From JAUSFM01 sp964343705 (GTDB taxonomy: Archaea; Nanobdellota; Nanobdellia; Woesearchaeales; UBA12501), in assembly GCA_964343705.1 (NCBI GenBank), contig CAYFJX010000005.1:62001-126000 (forward strand): a stretch of 64,000 nt of DNA, given 5' to 3'. Of the stretch, positions 41,983 through 50,561 are shown piece by piece. Position 1 is the first letter of the stretch. The number at the start of each line of letters is the position of its first letter. The translations under genes and the position numbers were made by a program. The notes below the pieces were generated by a model. That model was not told where the DNA came from, did no database searches, and saw nothing but the letters and a program-made list of their open reading frames with translations.

Positions 41983-42807
41983 ATGATTACAAAAAACTAC
42001 ATTCGGTTTAGTATTATCTGCCTGGTTATATTCTCACTTGTTTCTGTTTTTGCAACTGCAACATCCTATGTTGTACCGCATGATTCAGATGACAGCGAGG
42101 TAATTTACCAGCTACAACAACACCGCACCTCTCAGGGAGTAGAGGCGTTATCAGGACAACTACAAGATTTACAAGATGACATGTTTTTTTATCAAGTTAA
42201 TGAATACAATAGAGACAAAAGCCTACGTGACGAACTACGCAAACAGTTCAAAGATGGAGCATGGCATGTAAAAGGCAAAAAGCGTTATAGGGACCATTGT
42301 TGGGGATATGATGCTGCCTACGCTAAAGTGGGAGCAGACCATGAATTTTTTAGATTCTTTAAGAATTGTGATAGGTCACCACAACACAATCGGTTTGATG
42401 CTCGGTTTGAACATAACTTCTTGTTTTACAATAAGTTCTACCACCACCGCAGACCAGTATGGTGGCAGCATAATGACTTCAAAAAATGTTGGAAGTCTTC
42501 AAACTACCAAGAATACCTTGACTGTAGAAAAGCACACTTGCCAAGCTACAATCCACACTGGCCACGAGCAGACTTGAAACACACCGGTGTAACAGACTAT
42601 GGACGAAATGCATATGTTTCATGGTCAAACAAGTGTGGCAAAGTGATCCAGCGACAAGGACCACGGCAAGGAAACTTAGAAAGCAATGCTGACCGAGCAC
42701 GTCAAGGAACACTCCAAGACCAAGCAGCAGAACGCCTAAAGCGATTCCAAGGAGCAAACACTTGGTGCAAGGCACGAAGCTGGTGGATGGCTGGACAGGC
42801 ATCGTAA
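41983..42807 (+). CDS. Secreted His/Trp-rich protein, unknown function
   Basis: 274 residues from the ATG at 41983, preceded by AGGGGGT. Signal peptide: YIRFSIICLVIFSLVSVFATA. The mature part is rich in His, Trp, Tyr and Arg (DHCWGYDAAY, YHHRRPVWWQHN) with several Cys, and ends in a Gln/Arg-rich segment. TATA-like TTTATAAAT lies near 41932-41940. No family recognised. Confidence 0.6.
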   Translation: MITKNYIRFSIICLVIFSLVSVFATATSYVVPHDSDDSEVIYQLQQHRTSQGVEALSGQLQDLQDDMFFYQVNEYNRDKSLRDELRKQFKDGAWHVKGKKRYRDHCWGYDAAYAKVGADHEFFRFFKNCDRSPQHNRFDARFEHNFLFYNKFYHHRRPVWWQHNDFKKCWKSSNYQEYLDCRKAHLPSYNPHWPRADLKHTGVTDYGRNAYVSWSNKCGKVIQRQGPRQGNLESNADRARQGTLQDQAAERLKRFQGANTWCKARSWWMAGQAS

Positions 42808-42899
42808 TTTTTTTATACTTTCTTCTTTATCTCATCTAAGAATTCATTGCAAGTACTTGTGATAAAAATTTTTCAATTTCACTTATTTTATCTTGTATT

Positions 42900-43400
42900 C
42901 TATCGTTCATATAGTATCCTTCCTTTTTCTTTAATCTCTTTTGTTATTTTATCTGGCAATACGTTATACACTTGTACATCAATTGTATCAGATGCCTTTG
43001 CTGCTATGCTCACTCTAAAGTCAAAAGCATCTTCTTTTGTTATTTCATCAAACTCAACAGCAATATCAATATCTGATCTGAATGTACGTGTGTTGTCAAT
43101 AGTAGAACCATATAGGGTAATTCTTTTTATTTTCTTTCTCAAGCGATGATTCAGGATGATTTCTTTTGCATTTTCTATAAGCTCTTTGACTTTCCCTCCT
43201 TTCTTGAGTTTAAAATCAAAGTCATGTCTTGTTATTTCCTGCATGAATTGAAACTTTGGCCGTATATCTCGTGATAGTCTATTTTTTTCTGATTGGGTGA
43301 GTGGAATACCCCAGCGTTGTTTTTCAATAATCTTGAGCTCCCGCTGCCCAAATATTTTGCGTGTATTCGTATTCTGTTTCAAAAAGTGGATGAGGTTCAT
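42900..43400 (-). CDS. MNT-type nucleotidyltransferase domain protein
   Basis: 166 residues. LYGSTIDNTRTFRSDIDIAVEFDE is the minimal nucleotidyltransferase signature (GSx..SDIDxxV). About 90 residues in front contain QRWGIPLTQSEKNRLSRD, possibly an HTH. Such genes often belong to HEPN/MNT toxin-antitoxin pairs, but no HEPN partner is adjacent. Two tandem operators lie just upstream of its start, which suggests autoregulation. Confidence 0.75.
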   Translation of the reverse strand: MNLIHFLKQNTNTRKIFGQRELKIIEKQRWGIPLTQSEKNRLSRDIRPKFQFMQEITRHDFDFKLKKGGKVKELIENAKEIILNHRLRKKIKRITLYGSTIDNTRTFRSDIDIAVEFDEITKEDAFDFRVSIAAKASDTIDVQVYNVLPDKITKEIKEKGRILYER

Positions 43401-43405
43401 ATTGA

Positions 43406-43446
43406 ATAACCTTTATTGTGGTTATAATAACCTTTATTTAGGTTAT
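43406..43446 (-). promoter_or_regulatory. Tandem palindromic operators for the MNT gene
   Basis: Two 20-bp sites, 43406-43425 and 43427-43446, each read ATAACC-N8-GGTTAT with nearly the same N8 (TTTATTGT, TTTATTTA). Their centres are 21 bp apart, two helical turns, so bound dimers would sit on one face. They cover the TATA-like region of the gene starting at 43400. Confidence 0.7.
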
Positions 43447-43510
43447 ATTTAAATGTTTCGATTTTTTTTCATAGGGTTTTTTATACTATTTCTTTTTTTA
43501 TTCTTCTATT

Positions 43511-44668
43511 ATGGCTGAGAAAATTTTGTTAGAACCTCTAAGATCACTTATTGAAGAAGCACATGGGGATATTCATAAAAATCACTTTACACAACCATCT
43601 CCTGTCTTAGCAACTCCAAGTCAGATGTCTTTTTCTGATTATGTTATACACAGTCTTTTAGGGGGAATTCTTGGTATTTCAGACCTTAGAGTGCTTCAAT
43701 CTCGTGGCAAGATAGATCAAGGCTTTCTTGCTTATGTATGCTCAGGTAAAGATAATGCCTTGCCTCCAAGTCCTTTGCGTGATACAGCAATAAAACTTTT
43801 GATGTCACACACATCAAGGGAAGCAAAGCTTTTTCGTGGTAATAGTGCCTTTTCTTGGAGTGCACATGAGATTGGATTACAACAGAAACTTGCACAAGGT
43901 AAACTTTTTCCTCTTGAGGATGTACCGTACCTCTTACCCACAAAACATACTGGAGGGGACATAAGTACTGCAGGTGATACATGGTTTGCCATGATTTTTG
44001 CATACCCCTTAGGTATTGATCTCTATGACTTTTTCAGGCTTTCTCAATTTGATAGTCAAGATGAAAAACTCGAAGTGGTATGTTCTAATTTGGGTGGTGC
44101 AGCAGGGAAACTTGCAAAGATTCATACTAAAGGAATTCATGGGGATGTAAAACCTGAGAACTTTGTTGTAATGCCTGAAGGAGGTGTTTTTGCCATTGAC
44201 ATTGGAACCTACGTCGAGTTAGGCAGCTTTAGTAGTCCTCTTGCAACAGCTAAGTACATGACGCCAGAGATGCTAATGAAAACAGAATGTGTTTATGGAG
44301 ACCCTTCACGAGACATGTTTGCTTTTGGAACCATGCTGTATGAAAAATTGTTTGGTACTGCACCCTTTGTGAGAACACATTATGATGCTCTCAAAAAGCT
44401 TCCTGCAAGTAATGCTGTTATCTCACGTCCTCATTGTTTAAGCAAGCGTGTATACGCAAGTATGCTTGAGAATAAGGAGCCTGTCTTACCTGCAAGCCCT
44501 GAACTTGTTGATGCAACACTTGCATGTCTGGCACTGAATCCTTGTGATCGCCCCCGAGCAGATGAAATGCAAGCAGTGCTACAAAGAGAAGTAGGACGTT
44601 TTGACTTATCAGGATTTCTTCTTGGACATTTGCTTGACTATGGTGAGGTTCTTTACAGATCTACATAA
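43511..44668 (+). CDS. Ser/Thr protein kinase-like protein
   Basis: 385 residues. The kinase core lies in the C-terminal half: KIHTKGIHGDVKPENF (catalytic loop with HGD in place of HRD, Lys kept), AIDIGT in place of DFG, KYMTPEM in place of APE, then DMFAFGTMLYEKLFG and a final CDRPRADEM. The N-terminal 110 residues are not recognised and no clear Gly loop is seen. Cytosolic. Convergent with a ferredoxin gene (8-bp overlap). Confidence 0.8.
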   Translation: MAEKILLEPLRSLIEEAHGDIHKNHFTQPSPVLATPSQMSFSDYVIHSLLGGILGISDLRVLQSRGKIDQGFLAYVCSGKDNALPPSPLRDTAIKLLMSHTSREAKLFRGNSAFSWSAHEIGLQQKLAQGKLFPLEDVPYLLPTKHTGGDISTAGDTWFAMIFAYPLGIDLYDFFRLSQFDSQDEKLEVVCSNLGGAAGKLAKIHTKGIHGDVKPENFVVMPEGGVFAIDIGTYVELGSFSSPLATAKYMTPEMLMKTECVYGDPSRDMFAFGTMLYEKLFGTAPFVRTHYDALKKLPASNAVISRPHCLSKRVYASMLENKEPVLPASPELVDATLACLALNPCDRPRADEMQAVLQREVGRFDLSGFLLGHLLDYGEVLYRST

Positions 44669-44876
44669 TCTGCTTTCCATTCTCATCCTCAATATGGATG
44701 ATCATCACTGGGCAGACTTGTGCAGCTTCCTTGTTCTTGGGCAGTTCTTCTTCAGAAATAGTGTCTTTTTTGAATTCAGCAAGTTCTCCTTTCATTTTCC
44801 AGTTTTCAGGACACGCACTTTCGCACGCTCCGCACCCAATACAGCCCTGATCTAGCTTTATCTTAAATACGCCCAT
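44661..44876 (-). CDS. Small [4Fe-4S] ferredoxin
   Basis: 71 residues from the ATG at 44876; the frame runs 40 codons further back, but a TTTATAAAT box 25 nt before this ATG argues for a leaderless start. CIGCGACESACPENW and the later QVCPV supply the four Cys of one cluster, as in Thermococcus/Pyrococcus-type single-cluster ferredoxins. Electron carrier; no partner enzyme is adjacent. Confidence 0.88.
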   Translation of the reverse strand: MGVFKIKLDQGCIGCGACESACPENWKMKGELAEFKKDTISEEELPKNKEAAQVCPVMIIHIEDENGKQIM

Positions 44877-44998
44877 TGTTTTTAAACAACGTTTTTCATT
44901 TATAAACCTTCCTAAAGGCTTATAAGTAACCCGCAGTTTTTCCTTTATAAGAGGAGTTCTAGACACGATTAACATACCGCATATGCGAGGTAACAAAC

Positions 44999-45346
44999 AT
45001 GAAAAAAGTATTAGCTATCTTAATACTGATCGCAGTTGTTGCTGGAATCCTTGTTAGTCAAGGAAACCAACTTGTTGAACCTGTTCACCAAGTAAAGCAA
45101 ACTATATCAGTAGGAAAGAGTCCTGTACCTCAAGAAACAGACTTTGCAAGCATTCACTATGATTATGCTGGTGAAGTTATTGGTGTTTTACCAATGAAGT
45201 ACGGTAGCGTTGTGCAAGTCTCAAAATATGAGAACACTGCAAAGCGAGACGTATTTGAGTACAAGACTTCAGAAACCTTCCAAAAGGGACAACCTGTAAC
45301 AATCAGCCTGAATCTTCAGGATGAAGTTGTTGGTTTAACTGCTTAA
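44999..45346 (+). CDS. Small exported protein with N-terminal anchor
   Basis: 115 residues. KKVLAILILIAVVAGILV is a signal or anchor helix, followed by about 95 residues of predicted beta-rich outer domain without Cys. GAGGTAA lies before the ATG. Divergent from ferredoxin. No family recognised. Confidence 0.6.
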   Translation: MKKVLAILILIAVVAGILVSQGNQLVEPVHQVKQTISVGKSPVPQETDFASIHYDYAGEVIGVLPMKYGSVVQVSKYENTAKRDVFEYKTSETFQKGQPVTISLNLQDEVVGLTA

Positions 45347-45400
45347 GTGGAGAACAAGGTTTTGTTTTTTTCTTTTTTTCTTTTTATTTTTTTTAGAATT

Positions 45401-46042
45401 CTACTCGAAATGTTGAGGATATCGTTCTTGTACCTTATCTAATGTTGCATTCATGCAGTCTACATATTTTTTGTTGGCAGCTGGGATATCTGTTACTTCA
45501 TTTAATCGGGCATCACAAGCATCAATACCATCAGCGCCAAGGTCAATAACATTACATCTCCATATAACTGTTCTTTCAATACCATTTGGTTGTACTTCAG
45601 CCATGTTAAATGTGAACACATCAGAATCTGAATTATACAGAAACGGGGCAACTGTTTCCCCCGGTAGAACCCCGTAAACATTTCCCTTGCCAACCAGTCT
45701 TGGATCGCCTAAGTTTGCAGCTTTAATTTGACTAAGTGCAGTGTCATCAAAATGAATAAAAATGCCACTTTCAGGTGCCCTTTTCCAGCCTTGTGCTTCT
45801 TTCCATCTGTTATCAAACGCAATTATTTTTTGTACCCTCTCTTCTGCAGGATCATAGCCAGGACAGTTTGTTGGTTGCTCTTTGAGAATTGTTAGATCAT
45901 ATACAGTACGTTTAAATATATCACCCTCAGTGAGAGAAAGTCTTTTCATAAACACAGTTTCCTTAACTGCAAAATAAAGCAATGTTGATGAGTGTAGATC
46001 AGCTGAGTCCATGCTATGTCTTATTGTCTTCCCTAACTTCAA
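45401..46042 (-). CDS. Lipoprotein, C-terminal part (other side of a frameshift)
   Basis: 213 residues from a TTG that is probably not the true start. The frame stays open upstream to meet the lipoprotein fragment at 46050 if one A is removed from an A7 run (about 46077-46083); the join then reads KGKNLQKFATEYEQALKLGK. The domain has two Cys pairs (IWRCNVIDLGADGIDACDA, YVDCMNA) and no recognised family. Confidence 0.6.
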   Translation of the reverse strand: MKLGKTIRHSMDSADLHSSTLLYFAVKETVFMKRLSLTEGDIFKRTVYDLTILKEQPTNCPGYDPAEERVQKIIAFDNRWKEAQGWKRAPESGIFIHFDDTALSQIKAANLGDPRLVGKGNVYGVLPGETVAPFLYNSDSDVFTFNMAEVQPNGIERTVIWRCNVIDLGADGIDACDARLNEVTDIPAANKKYVDCMNATLDKVQERYPQHFE

Positions 46043-46049
46043 TGCTTGT

Positions 46050-46250
46050 TCATATTCTGTGGCAAATTTCTGAAGGTTTTTTTCCCTTAAGTGAGGTATC
46101 TAAAGCATTGTAACGTGCCTCAATTCTTGCAGCTAGGTCGTCTGGTGTTCTAATAACTCTTTCTTCTGGTTTTCCTGTATCTTCTTGACTACTTAGACAT
46201 CCTTGTCCTGCTAAGAACAATGCAAGTACTATTCCTCTTAATCGTTTCAT
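46050..46250 (-). CDS. Lipoprotein, N-terminal part (frameshifted)
   Basis: 66 residues. KRLRGIVLALFLAGQGC is a bacterial-style lipoprotein signal with lipobox LAGQGC, followed by a charged helix. It ends at a stop just after an A7 run. With the 45401-46042 frame it forms one lipoprotein of about 280 residues. Its lipobox is a likely substrate for LspA at 10773. Confidence 0.65.
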   Translation of the reverse strand: MKRLRGIVLALFLAGQGCLSSQEDTGKPEERVIRTPDDLAARIEARYNALDTSLKGKKPSEICHRI

Positions 46251-46292
46251 TCACTGCTTTTAGAAATTCCACTTTAAATGTTTTTATACTCT

Positions 46293-47075
46293 CTACTCAA
46301 TAAACTCATCTAACAATGCATCATCTGCAAACTCATCAAAGCTTTGATCTCCTGGCCCAGGTGGTTCTGGAATTTCCAAGCCAAATCCTTCTGGTTTTGC
46401 ATCTTCAATTTCAATACCGCGCAGTTTTGATTCTGCCTCGAGCGCTTTCTCAATTTCTGCTTGTCTCAAACTTGGCACTGCCTGCCACTTATGCAAGATA
46501 CCTGCACTGATACACTCGTATGGTGGCGCTGAAATATTTCGCCAGCTAAATAATCGCCAGCCTTGCCATTCTTTTTTATCAACACCTTTTTTCTTATCCA
46601 TTATTTTCTCAGCCATGGTCCTTGCCTGCCAGCCATGACCTGCAATTGGTCGTTCGTACACAATGTCATAAATATTCTCATGCTTAATCAGTTTTTGCTC
46701 ATCCATAAATATGTAACAATATCCTACTTTACGTAAGGCTCTAAACTTGCTGTGGTAATTCATAACCCACACTCTGCCTTCTTCAGTGTTTACTTTATAG
46801 ATTGATCCAGTAAAACAGTCATTAAACAAGCAATCAGGGCAGCCATTATGTAAGCCACAGTTCTTTTCTTCCTTCTTGCCATTAATGGCGTAGTTTATCA
46901 AACGAATATCTTTGTTGCTAACAAAATTACCCTCAATGTCAATTTTACCAATGTTTTCAGTTGTTCGTAAGAATGAAAGCTCGCCAGTAATGTGGTTGCC
47001 TTCTTGCGCTGGAAGCAGTGCAAACACTAATCCAATAAATCCAACAGCAAGCAAGAGTAATAATCGTTCACGCAT
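46293..47075 (-). CDS. Exported Cys-containing protein with N-terminal anchor, unknown function
   Basis: 260 residues. ERLLLLLAVGFIGLVFALL is a signal or anchor, then KNCGLHNGCPDCLFNDCFTG brings four Cys within 17 residues, possibly a metal or disulfide knot, and the tail is acidic and Pro-rich (LEIPEPPGPGDQSFDEF). It lies 42 bp downstream of repeat-flanked DNA and 43 bp before the lipoprotein gene on the same strand. Confidence 0.6.
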   Translation of the reverse strand: MRERLLLLLAVGFIGLVFALLPAQEGNHITGELSFLRTTENIGKIDIEGNFVSNKDIRLINYAINGKKEEKNCGLHNGCPDCLFNDCFTGSIYKVNTEEGRVWVMNYHSKFRALRKVGYCYIFMDEQKLIKHENIYDIVYERPIAGHGWQARTMAEKIMDKKKGVDKKEWQGWRLFSWRNISAPPYECISAGILHKWQAVPSLRQAEIEKALEAESKLRGIEIEDAKPEGFGLEIPEPPGPGDQSFDEFADDALLDEFIE

Positions 47076-47135
47076 ACATGATTTTGTGTGTTAAGCGTTT
47101 TTATAGTTTTAGTTTTTAAGGGTTAAAGGCTAAGG

Positions 47136-47290
47136 TTTTGTAGGTGGGCTAGGTTCAGCAAATTCTTAAAAATCAAAGAAGATTTTAATCACACAGATTT
47201 AAAATTTATAATCCAGGCCGGAACCCGGCCTGGTTAAAACTGTGTAATATCAGATTGGTTTTTGAAACAGCCCAGACTGAAACTAATTTT
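47136..47290 (+). repeat. Palindromic repeat family 1, copy 3
   Basis: Same ends as copy 2 (TTTTGTAGGTGGGCTAGG; CTGAAACTAATTTT). The core is ACACAG..CTGTGT round CCAGGCCGG-AAC-CCGGCCTGG. It fills the 234-bp gap between the DUF131 gene end and the start region of the gene at 47075. Confidence 0.75.
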
Positions 47291-47309
47291 GCCTTGCCTT
47301 TGTTAACTC

Positions 47310-47534
47310 TTAGTTTATCGCTCTCATAATAAACCAAAACACTGCCAATGCAGCAAGAACACCAATTAGTGGATAGAACAATCGCTTATCATTTGCCCAG
47401 CCAAAAGGAATAGGTCCAATAAAGCCACCAAAAGCAATCTTGGTATTTTCGCTTGTACCTTGCATGAGTGATCCAATAATAACTATTGCAAACCCAAGAA
47501 GGATAAGTATCACACCAAGATTGACGATTTTCAT
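47310..47534 (-). CDS. DUF131 / TIGR00304-type small membrane protein
   Basis: 74 residues with two membrane helices (NLGVILILLGFAIVIIGSL and LIGVLAALAVFWFIM) around the conserved loop GGFIGPIPFGWANDKR, typical of this archaeal family of unknown function. Confidence 0.82.
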   Translation of the reverse strand: MKIVNLGVILILLGFAIVIIGSLMQGTSENTKIAFGGFIGPIPFGWANDKRLFYPLIGVLAALAVFWFIMRAIN

Positions 47535-47555
47535 GGTAAAAAAAGAAATAAAAAA

Positions 47556-47774
47556 TTAAATAATTCGTGCTGTGTTCATGTGGGGCCTATTCTTATCTTG
47601 TTTTGCACCACCTTTTACCCATTCGAACTTAACAGCATCGCCTCGTTTGAAGGTTTTTGTTTTCCCTCTAGCAATAGCATGTTTTGCAACATTTCTGCCA
47701 ACATGTGAAACTTTCACACCTCGACCTCTGTATTTAATTTTATTTGCACCGTCCCATCGTCCAGTCATTGCCAT
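47556..47774 (-). CDS. Small basic protein, hypothetical
   Basis: 72 residues from the ATG at 47774, preceded by GAGGTGA; an in-frame start 3 codons earlier overlaps this site. KIKYRGRGVKVSHVGRNVAKHAI and FKRGDAVKFEWVKGG suggest a small basic beta-barrel that may bind nucleic acid. No family assigned. It is 22 bp upstream of the DUF131 gene, likely one transcript. Confidence 0.55.
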   Translation of the reverse strand: MAMTGRWDGANKIKYRGRGVKVSHVGRNVAKHAIARGKTKTFKRGDAVKFEWVKGGAKQDKNRPHMNTARII

Positions 47775-47852
47775 GTCATTCACCTCAGTGTTTTCTTATT
47801 GTGTACTCGAAGTACAAAGAATTCTTGTTTACTCTTGTTTATTAATTTTCTG

Positions 47853-48044
47853 TTATGGGGGGCCTTGGATCTCTTGAAGACCATCAAACTCAGAACCACA
47901 ATTATGACAAAAATTATCATCCTCATGTACGATCACACCACAATCACAACTGTGCTGGTCTTGTTCAGGATGTTCAGTACCACACTGCCTACAAAAACTA
48001 TCTCCTACTGTTCCAGTAAATTCACACTTAGTACAGTCTGTCAT
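47853..48044 (-). CDS. Double zinc-ribbon protein
   Basis: 63 residues: CTKCEFTGTVGDSFCRQC, then CDCGVIVHEDDNFCHNC, two DZANK-like zinc ribbons in a row. Usually an interaction or nucleic-acid-binding module. Short ATG-started frame with compositional bias typical of real zinc-ribbon proteins. Confidence 0.75.
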   Translation of the reverse strand: MTDCTKCEFTGTVGDSFCRQCGTEHPEQDQHSCDCGVIVHEDDNFCHNCGSEFDGLQEIQGPP

Positions 48045-48153
48045 AGGGTAGATTGTGCTTCAAATGTTATTAAAGTTTTTGGTTTACTATTTGTCTTGGA
48101 CTATATGGTATATAAATGTAAACTTTATATATCGAAAAGTCTTTGTATTTTTT

Positions 48154-48339
48154 ATGGAGGTATTCAATTTTTTATACAACATTTTTTTGTTATCTTTAGG
48201 TGGTAGTAGTTTAATTTTCTTTTTTCAGAAATTGTTTCTTTTTGCACTGATTTTTTTTACTCTCTTTGCTTTCTTGGAGTATATTAGATTGATAAAAGAG
48301 GCGAGAAATGAAAAGAAGCTTAGTGAGTTTACTGAATAA
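48154..48339 (+). CDS. Small membrane protein
   Basis: 61 residues from the ATG at 48154, chosen because CTTTATATAT lies about 26 nt upstream; the frame extends further back into this promoter. Very hydrophobic (FLLSLGGSSLIFFFQKLFLF, ALIFFTLFAFLEYI) with a charged tail. It is followed 9 bp later by another membrane protein. Confidence 0.5.
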   Translation: MEVFNFLYNIFLLSLGGSSLIFFFQKLFLFALIFFTLFAFLEYIRLIKEARNEKKLSEFTE

Positions 48340-48348
48340 AGTGGATTT

Positions 48349-49008
48349 ATGATCGTCTCGAATATCGTGGGAATAGTATTATTTTTTGCAATATTTTTTT
48401 CTTTGTTTACACTTTTACCTAGATTTATCATGACTTTTTTACATCAATTACTCAGTTTTGAGAAAAAGAATTTTTGGAAAAATCTATTTGCTATTTCAAA
48501 GACTCATCTTTTTTTAGGAATTCCTCTAACAATCATCTTGTATCAAGCTTCATCTTTTGGTAAAGGAATATTTATGAGTGAAGGTGTTAAAAATAATGTA
48601 GGTGTACTCTGTTTTATTACAGTTTTTGTATTGCTTTTGACTATAAGGTTATCTCTATTGTTGAAAAAAAGACCTTATGTTAAGAAGATGCCTTTTCTGA
48701 AAAAATTGGCAAGTTTCATACCTGACACTCCAAGCAAAGACAAGTTGAAACAAGGCTATGAATCTTATTTGTTCGGTGTATTTTTTACTGCTCTCTTCTT
48801 ATCTGTTTTAATTTTATCATTTAAAATTTTATTCATCCCTTCTGATCAACTGATTAATTTTCCTGCAGTCCAAAAAAGCTCAGAGGAAGTTAGTACATTA
48901 ATTGGTTCTTGGTTTATTAATTTATCCAAATACGGATTGGTTTTTTTATTTATCAATTTCTTGGCAGAAAGTGCATTATGGGTGTTTGGGGCATATTATG
49001 AATCATAG
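48349..49008 (+). CDS. Multi-helix membrane protein, unknown function
   Basis: 219 residues with four to five membrane helices (IVSNIVGIVLFFAIFFSLF, VGVLCFITVFVLLLTI, FGVFFTALFLSVLILSF, YGLVFLFINFLAESALW) and a basic loop (KKRPYVKKMPFLKK). Probably co-transcribed with the small membrane protein before it. No family recognised. Confidence 0.6.
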   Translation: MIVSNIVGIVLFFAIFFSLFTLLPRFIMTFLHQLLSFEKKNFWKNLFAISKTHLFLGIPLTIILYQASSFGKGIFMSEGVKNNVGVLCFITVFVLLLTIRLSLLLKKRPYVKKMPFLKKLASFIPDTPSKDKLKQGYESYLFGVFFTALFLSVLILSFKILFIPSDQLINFPAVQKSSEEVSTLIGSWFINLSKYGLVFLFINFLAESALWVFGAYYES

Positions 49009-49066
49009 TTCCTATGGGAAACTTTATAAACCCTCTTTTCTTAGTGGTACTAAAAAGAGGTATGCA

Positions 49067-49462
49067 ATGAGACGTATTTTCACAGAAATGGTTGACAAGT
49101 TTATTCGACGTAGTGGTGGTAAGTACAAACAAGTTATTATTGTACGTTCTGATCTTAAACTACCTGCTGGTAAGCTTGCAGCTCAAGTTGCTCACGCAAG
49201 TGTAGGCGCTGTTATGGAGTCTGACAAAAAGGTAGTGAGCACCTGGCACAGAGAAGGTATGAAAAAAATTGTGGTCAAAGTCAAGAACAAAAGCCAACTG
49301 ATGAAATACGCACAGCTAGCCCATAACGCAAACCTCATCACTTGTGTTGTCAAAGACGCAGGTCACACTGTAGTAGAACCTGGTACAGTTACTTGCTGTG
49401 GCATTGGTCCTGATGTTGAAACTGACATTGACGCAGTAACAGGCAAGCTGCAGATATTGTGA
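49067..49462 (+). CDS. Peptidyl-tRNA hydrolase 2
   Basis: 131 residues from the ATG at 49067, with AGAGG upstream and TTTATAAAC about 40 nt before; the longer frame is upstream read-through. YKQVIIVRSDLKLPAGKLAAQ is followed by VAHASVGAV, KIVVKVKNKSQL and VEPGTVTCCGIGP, the PTH2 core. Frees tRNA from peptidyl-tRNA dropped by ribosomes. Confidence 0.95.
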   Translation: MRRIFTEMVDKFIRRSGGKYKQVIIVRSDLKLPAGKLAAQVAHASVGAVMESDKKVVSTWHREGMKKIVVKVKNKSQLMKYAQLAHNANLITCVVKDAGHTVVEPGTVTCCGIGPDVETDIDAVTGKLQIL

Positions 49463-49490
49463 GAAAATAAAAAAAGAAAAAAATATTGGA

Positions 49491-50360
49491 TCAAACAAAG
49501 AAGTAAGGCAGATCCTTCTCAGTGATTAAATGATGAAGAAAGCGTGTATTTGTACCTATTTTGGAAAGTGTACCCATGCCTTCTGTATGTTCATTGCCTG
49601 ATTTGCTAGAACCACCAGTTTCCTGCAAGGAATAGTTAGGAATAAATACTGTTTCTATTCCTTCGCCATCTAACTGCAGATCCCTTTGTTTGAGAAGCCC
49701 TCCTAGACGGTGCGTAAAGCGTGTCATACCAGGATAGTGTGACGCAAAGTCACCCAGTGCAACAAGACTTATTCCTGTTTTGTGAGCATAGTCTCTTGCA
49801 TCATCTTTTATGCTTCCTGCAATAAAAAGTTGTGCAATGCCATCTACTTGCTCAAGAAAGTCTTTCCTAATTGCTGGTCCTGTGGCAATAACTGCTTTTT
49901 CATGTCCTTTTCCAGGAGTGTTGTTCATTATCTCAAAATCTTTTGCTGGAAGTTTTCGACGATATTTTTGAACAAACTTCAAGGCTACTTCTTCAGGCGT
50001 TGGTGATCTCATTGCAGGAATGCCATACCCATAGGTCATGCCAGTGAAGACACTAATGTTAGCACAAACAGCTCCTTTTGCTACAGTCACTCCTTTATAA
50101 GTGAGATCTACCGGTTGGTGCTGTGCTTCTTCTACTGCAGTCATGCCTTTATAGGACTCACGAATGACTTTTCCTCCTCGAGCATCCATTTCAGGGGCGT
50201 ATCTTCTGAATTCACCACTAAACACATGCGCAAAGGAATCAATTAATCCACCTTCCATTGTGTCCAGTGCAAGATGCAACCCGTATGCACCTACTTCAAG
50301 ATGCTTAACATTTCTCCTAACTTCCTTGCCACCGACCATGATGTATAATAAGGAAGTCAT
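49491..50360 (-). CDS. NIF3/YbgI family protein, main part (frameshifted from its N-terminus)
   Basis: The useful sequence starts at about GGKEVRRNVKHLEVGAYGLHLALDTMEGG, which follows the HHG block encoded in another frame by 50317-50544. The C-terminal VALGDFASHYPGM and ETGGSSKSGNEHTEGM segments supply further family-like residues. NIF3 proteins form toroidal dimetal-binding hexamers; their enzyme role is unsettled. The ATG at 50360 inside the overlap would give a protein lacking the first metal site, so the two parts are probably one gene. Confidence 0.6.
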   Translation of the reverse strand: MTSLLYIMVGGKEVRRNVKHLEVGAYGLHLALDTMEGGLIDSFAHVFSGEFRRYAPEMDARGGKVIRESYKGMTAVEEAQHQPVDLTYKGVTVAKGAVCANISVFTGMTYGYGIPAMRSPTPEEVALKFVQKYRRKLPAKDFEIMNNTPGKGHEKAVIATGPAIRKDFLEQVDGIAQLFIAGSIKDDARDYAHKTGISLVALGDFASHYPGMTRFTHRLGGLLKQRDLQLDGEGIETVFIPNYSLQETGGSSKSGNEHTEGMGTLSKIGTNTRFLHHLITEKDLPYFFV

Positions 50361-50544
50361 AATTATTTTTCCTTACTTCTTCCATGACATGATCTGTGAG
50401 GTCAACACAAATACCAACTTTCTTAATGTCTCTTGTTGGTTTTTGGATCATACCAATCCTATCAAAGTCTAATTCCTCTGATTCTGGTACTACTGTATGT
50501 AACACTTCTAATGTTTGTTCTAGTTTCATTTCAATCATCTCCAC
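50317..50544 (-). CDS. NIF3/YbgI family protein, N-terminal fragment
   Basis: 75 residues: VGICVDLTDHVMEEVRKNNY is followed by DFLIIHHG, the first metal-binding His pair of NIF3. The frame then reads RWQGS and stops. The rest of the protein continues in the +1 frame at 50360. There is no homopolymer at the junction. It may be a sequencing error, a true pseudogene or programmed frameshifting. Confidence 0.6.
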   Translation of the reverse strand: MEMIEMKLEQTLEVLHTVVPESEELDFDRIGMIQKPTRDIKKVGICVDLTDHVMEEVRKNNYDFLIIHHGRWQGS

Positions 50545-50561
50545 GTTTACAGCCCGCCGGC

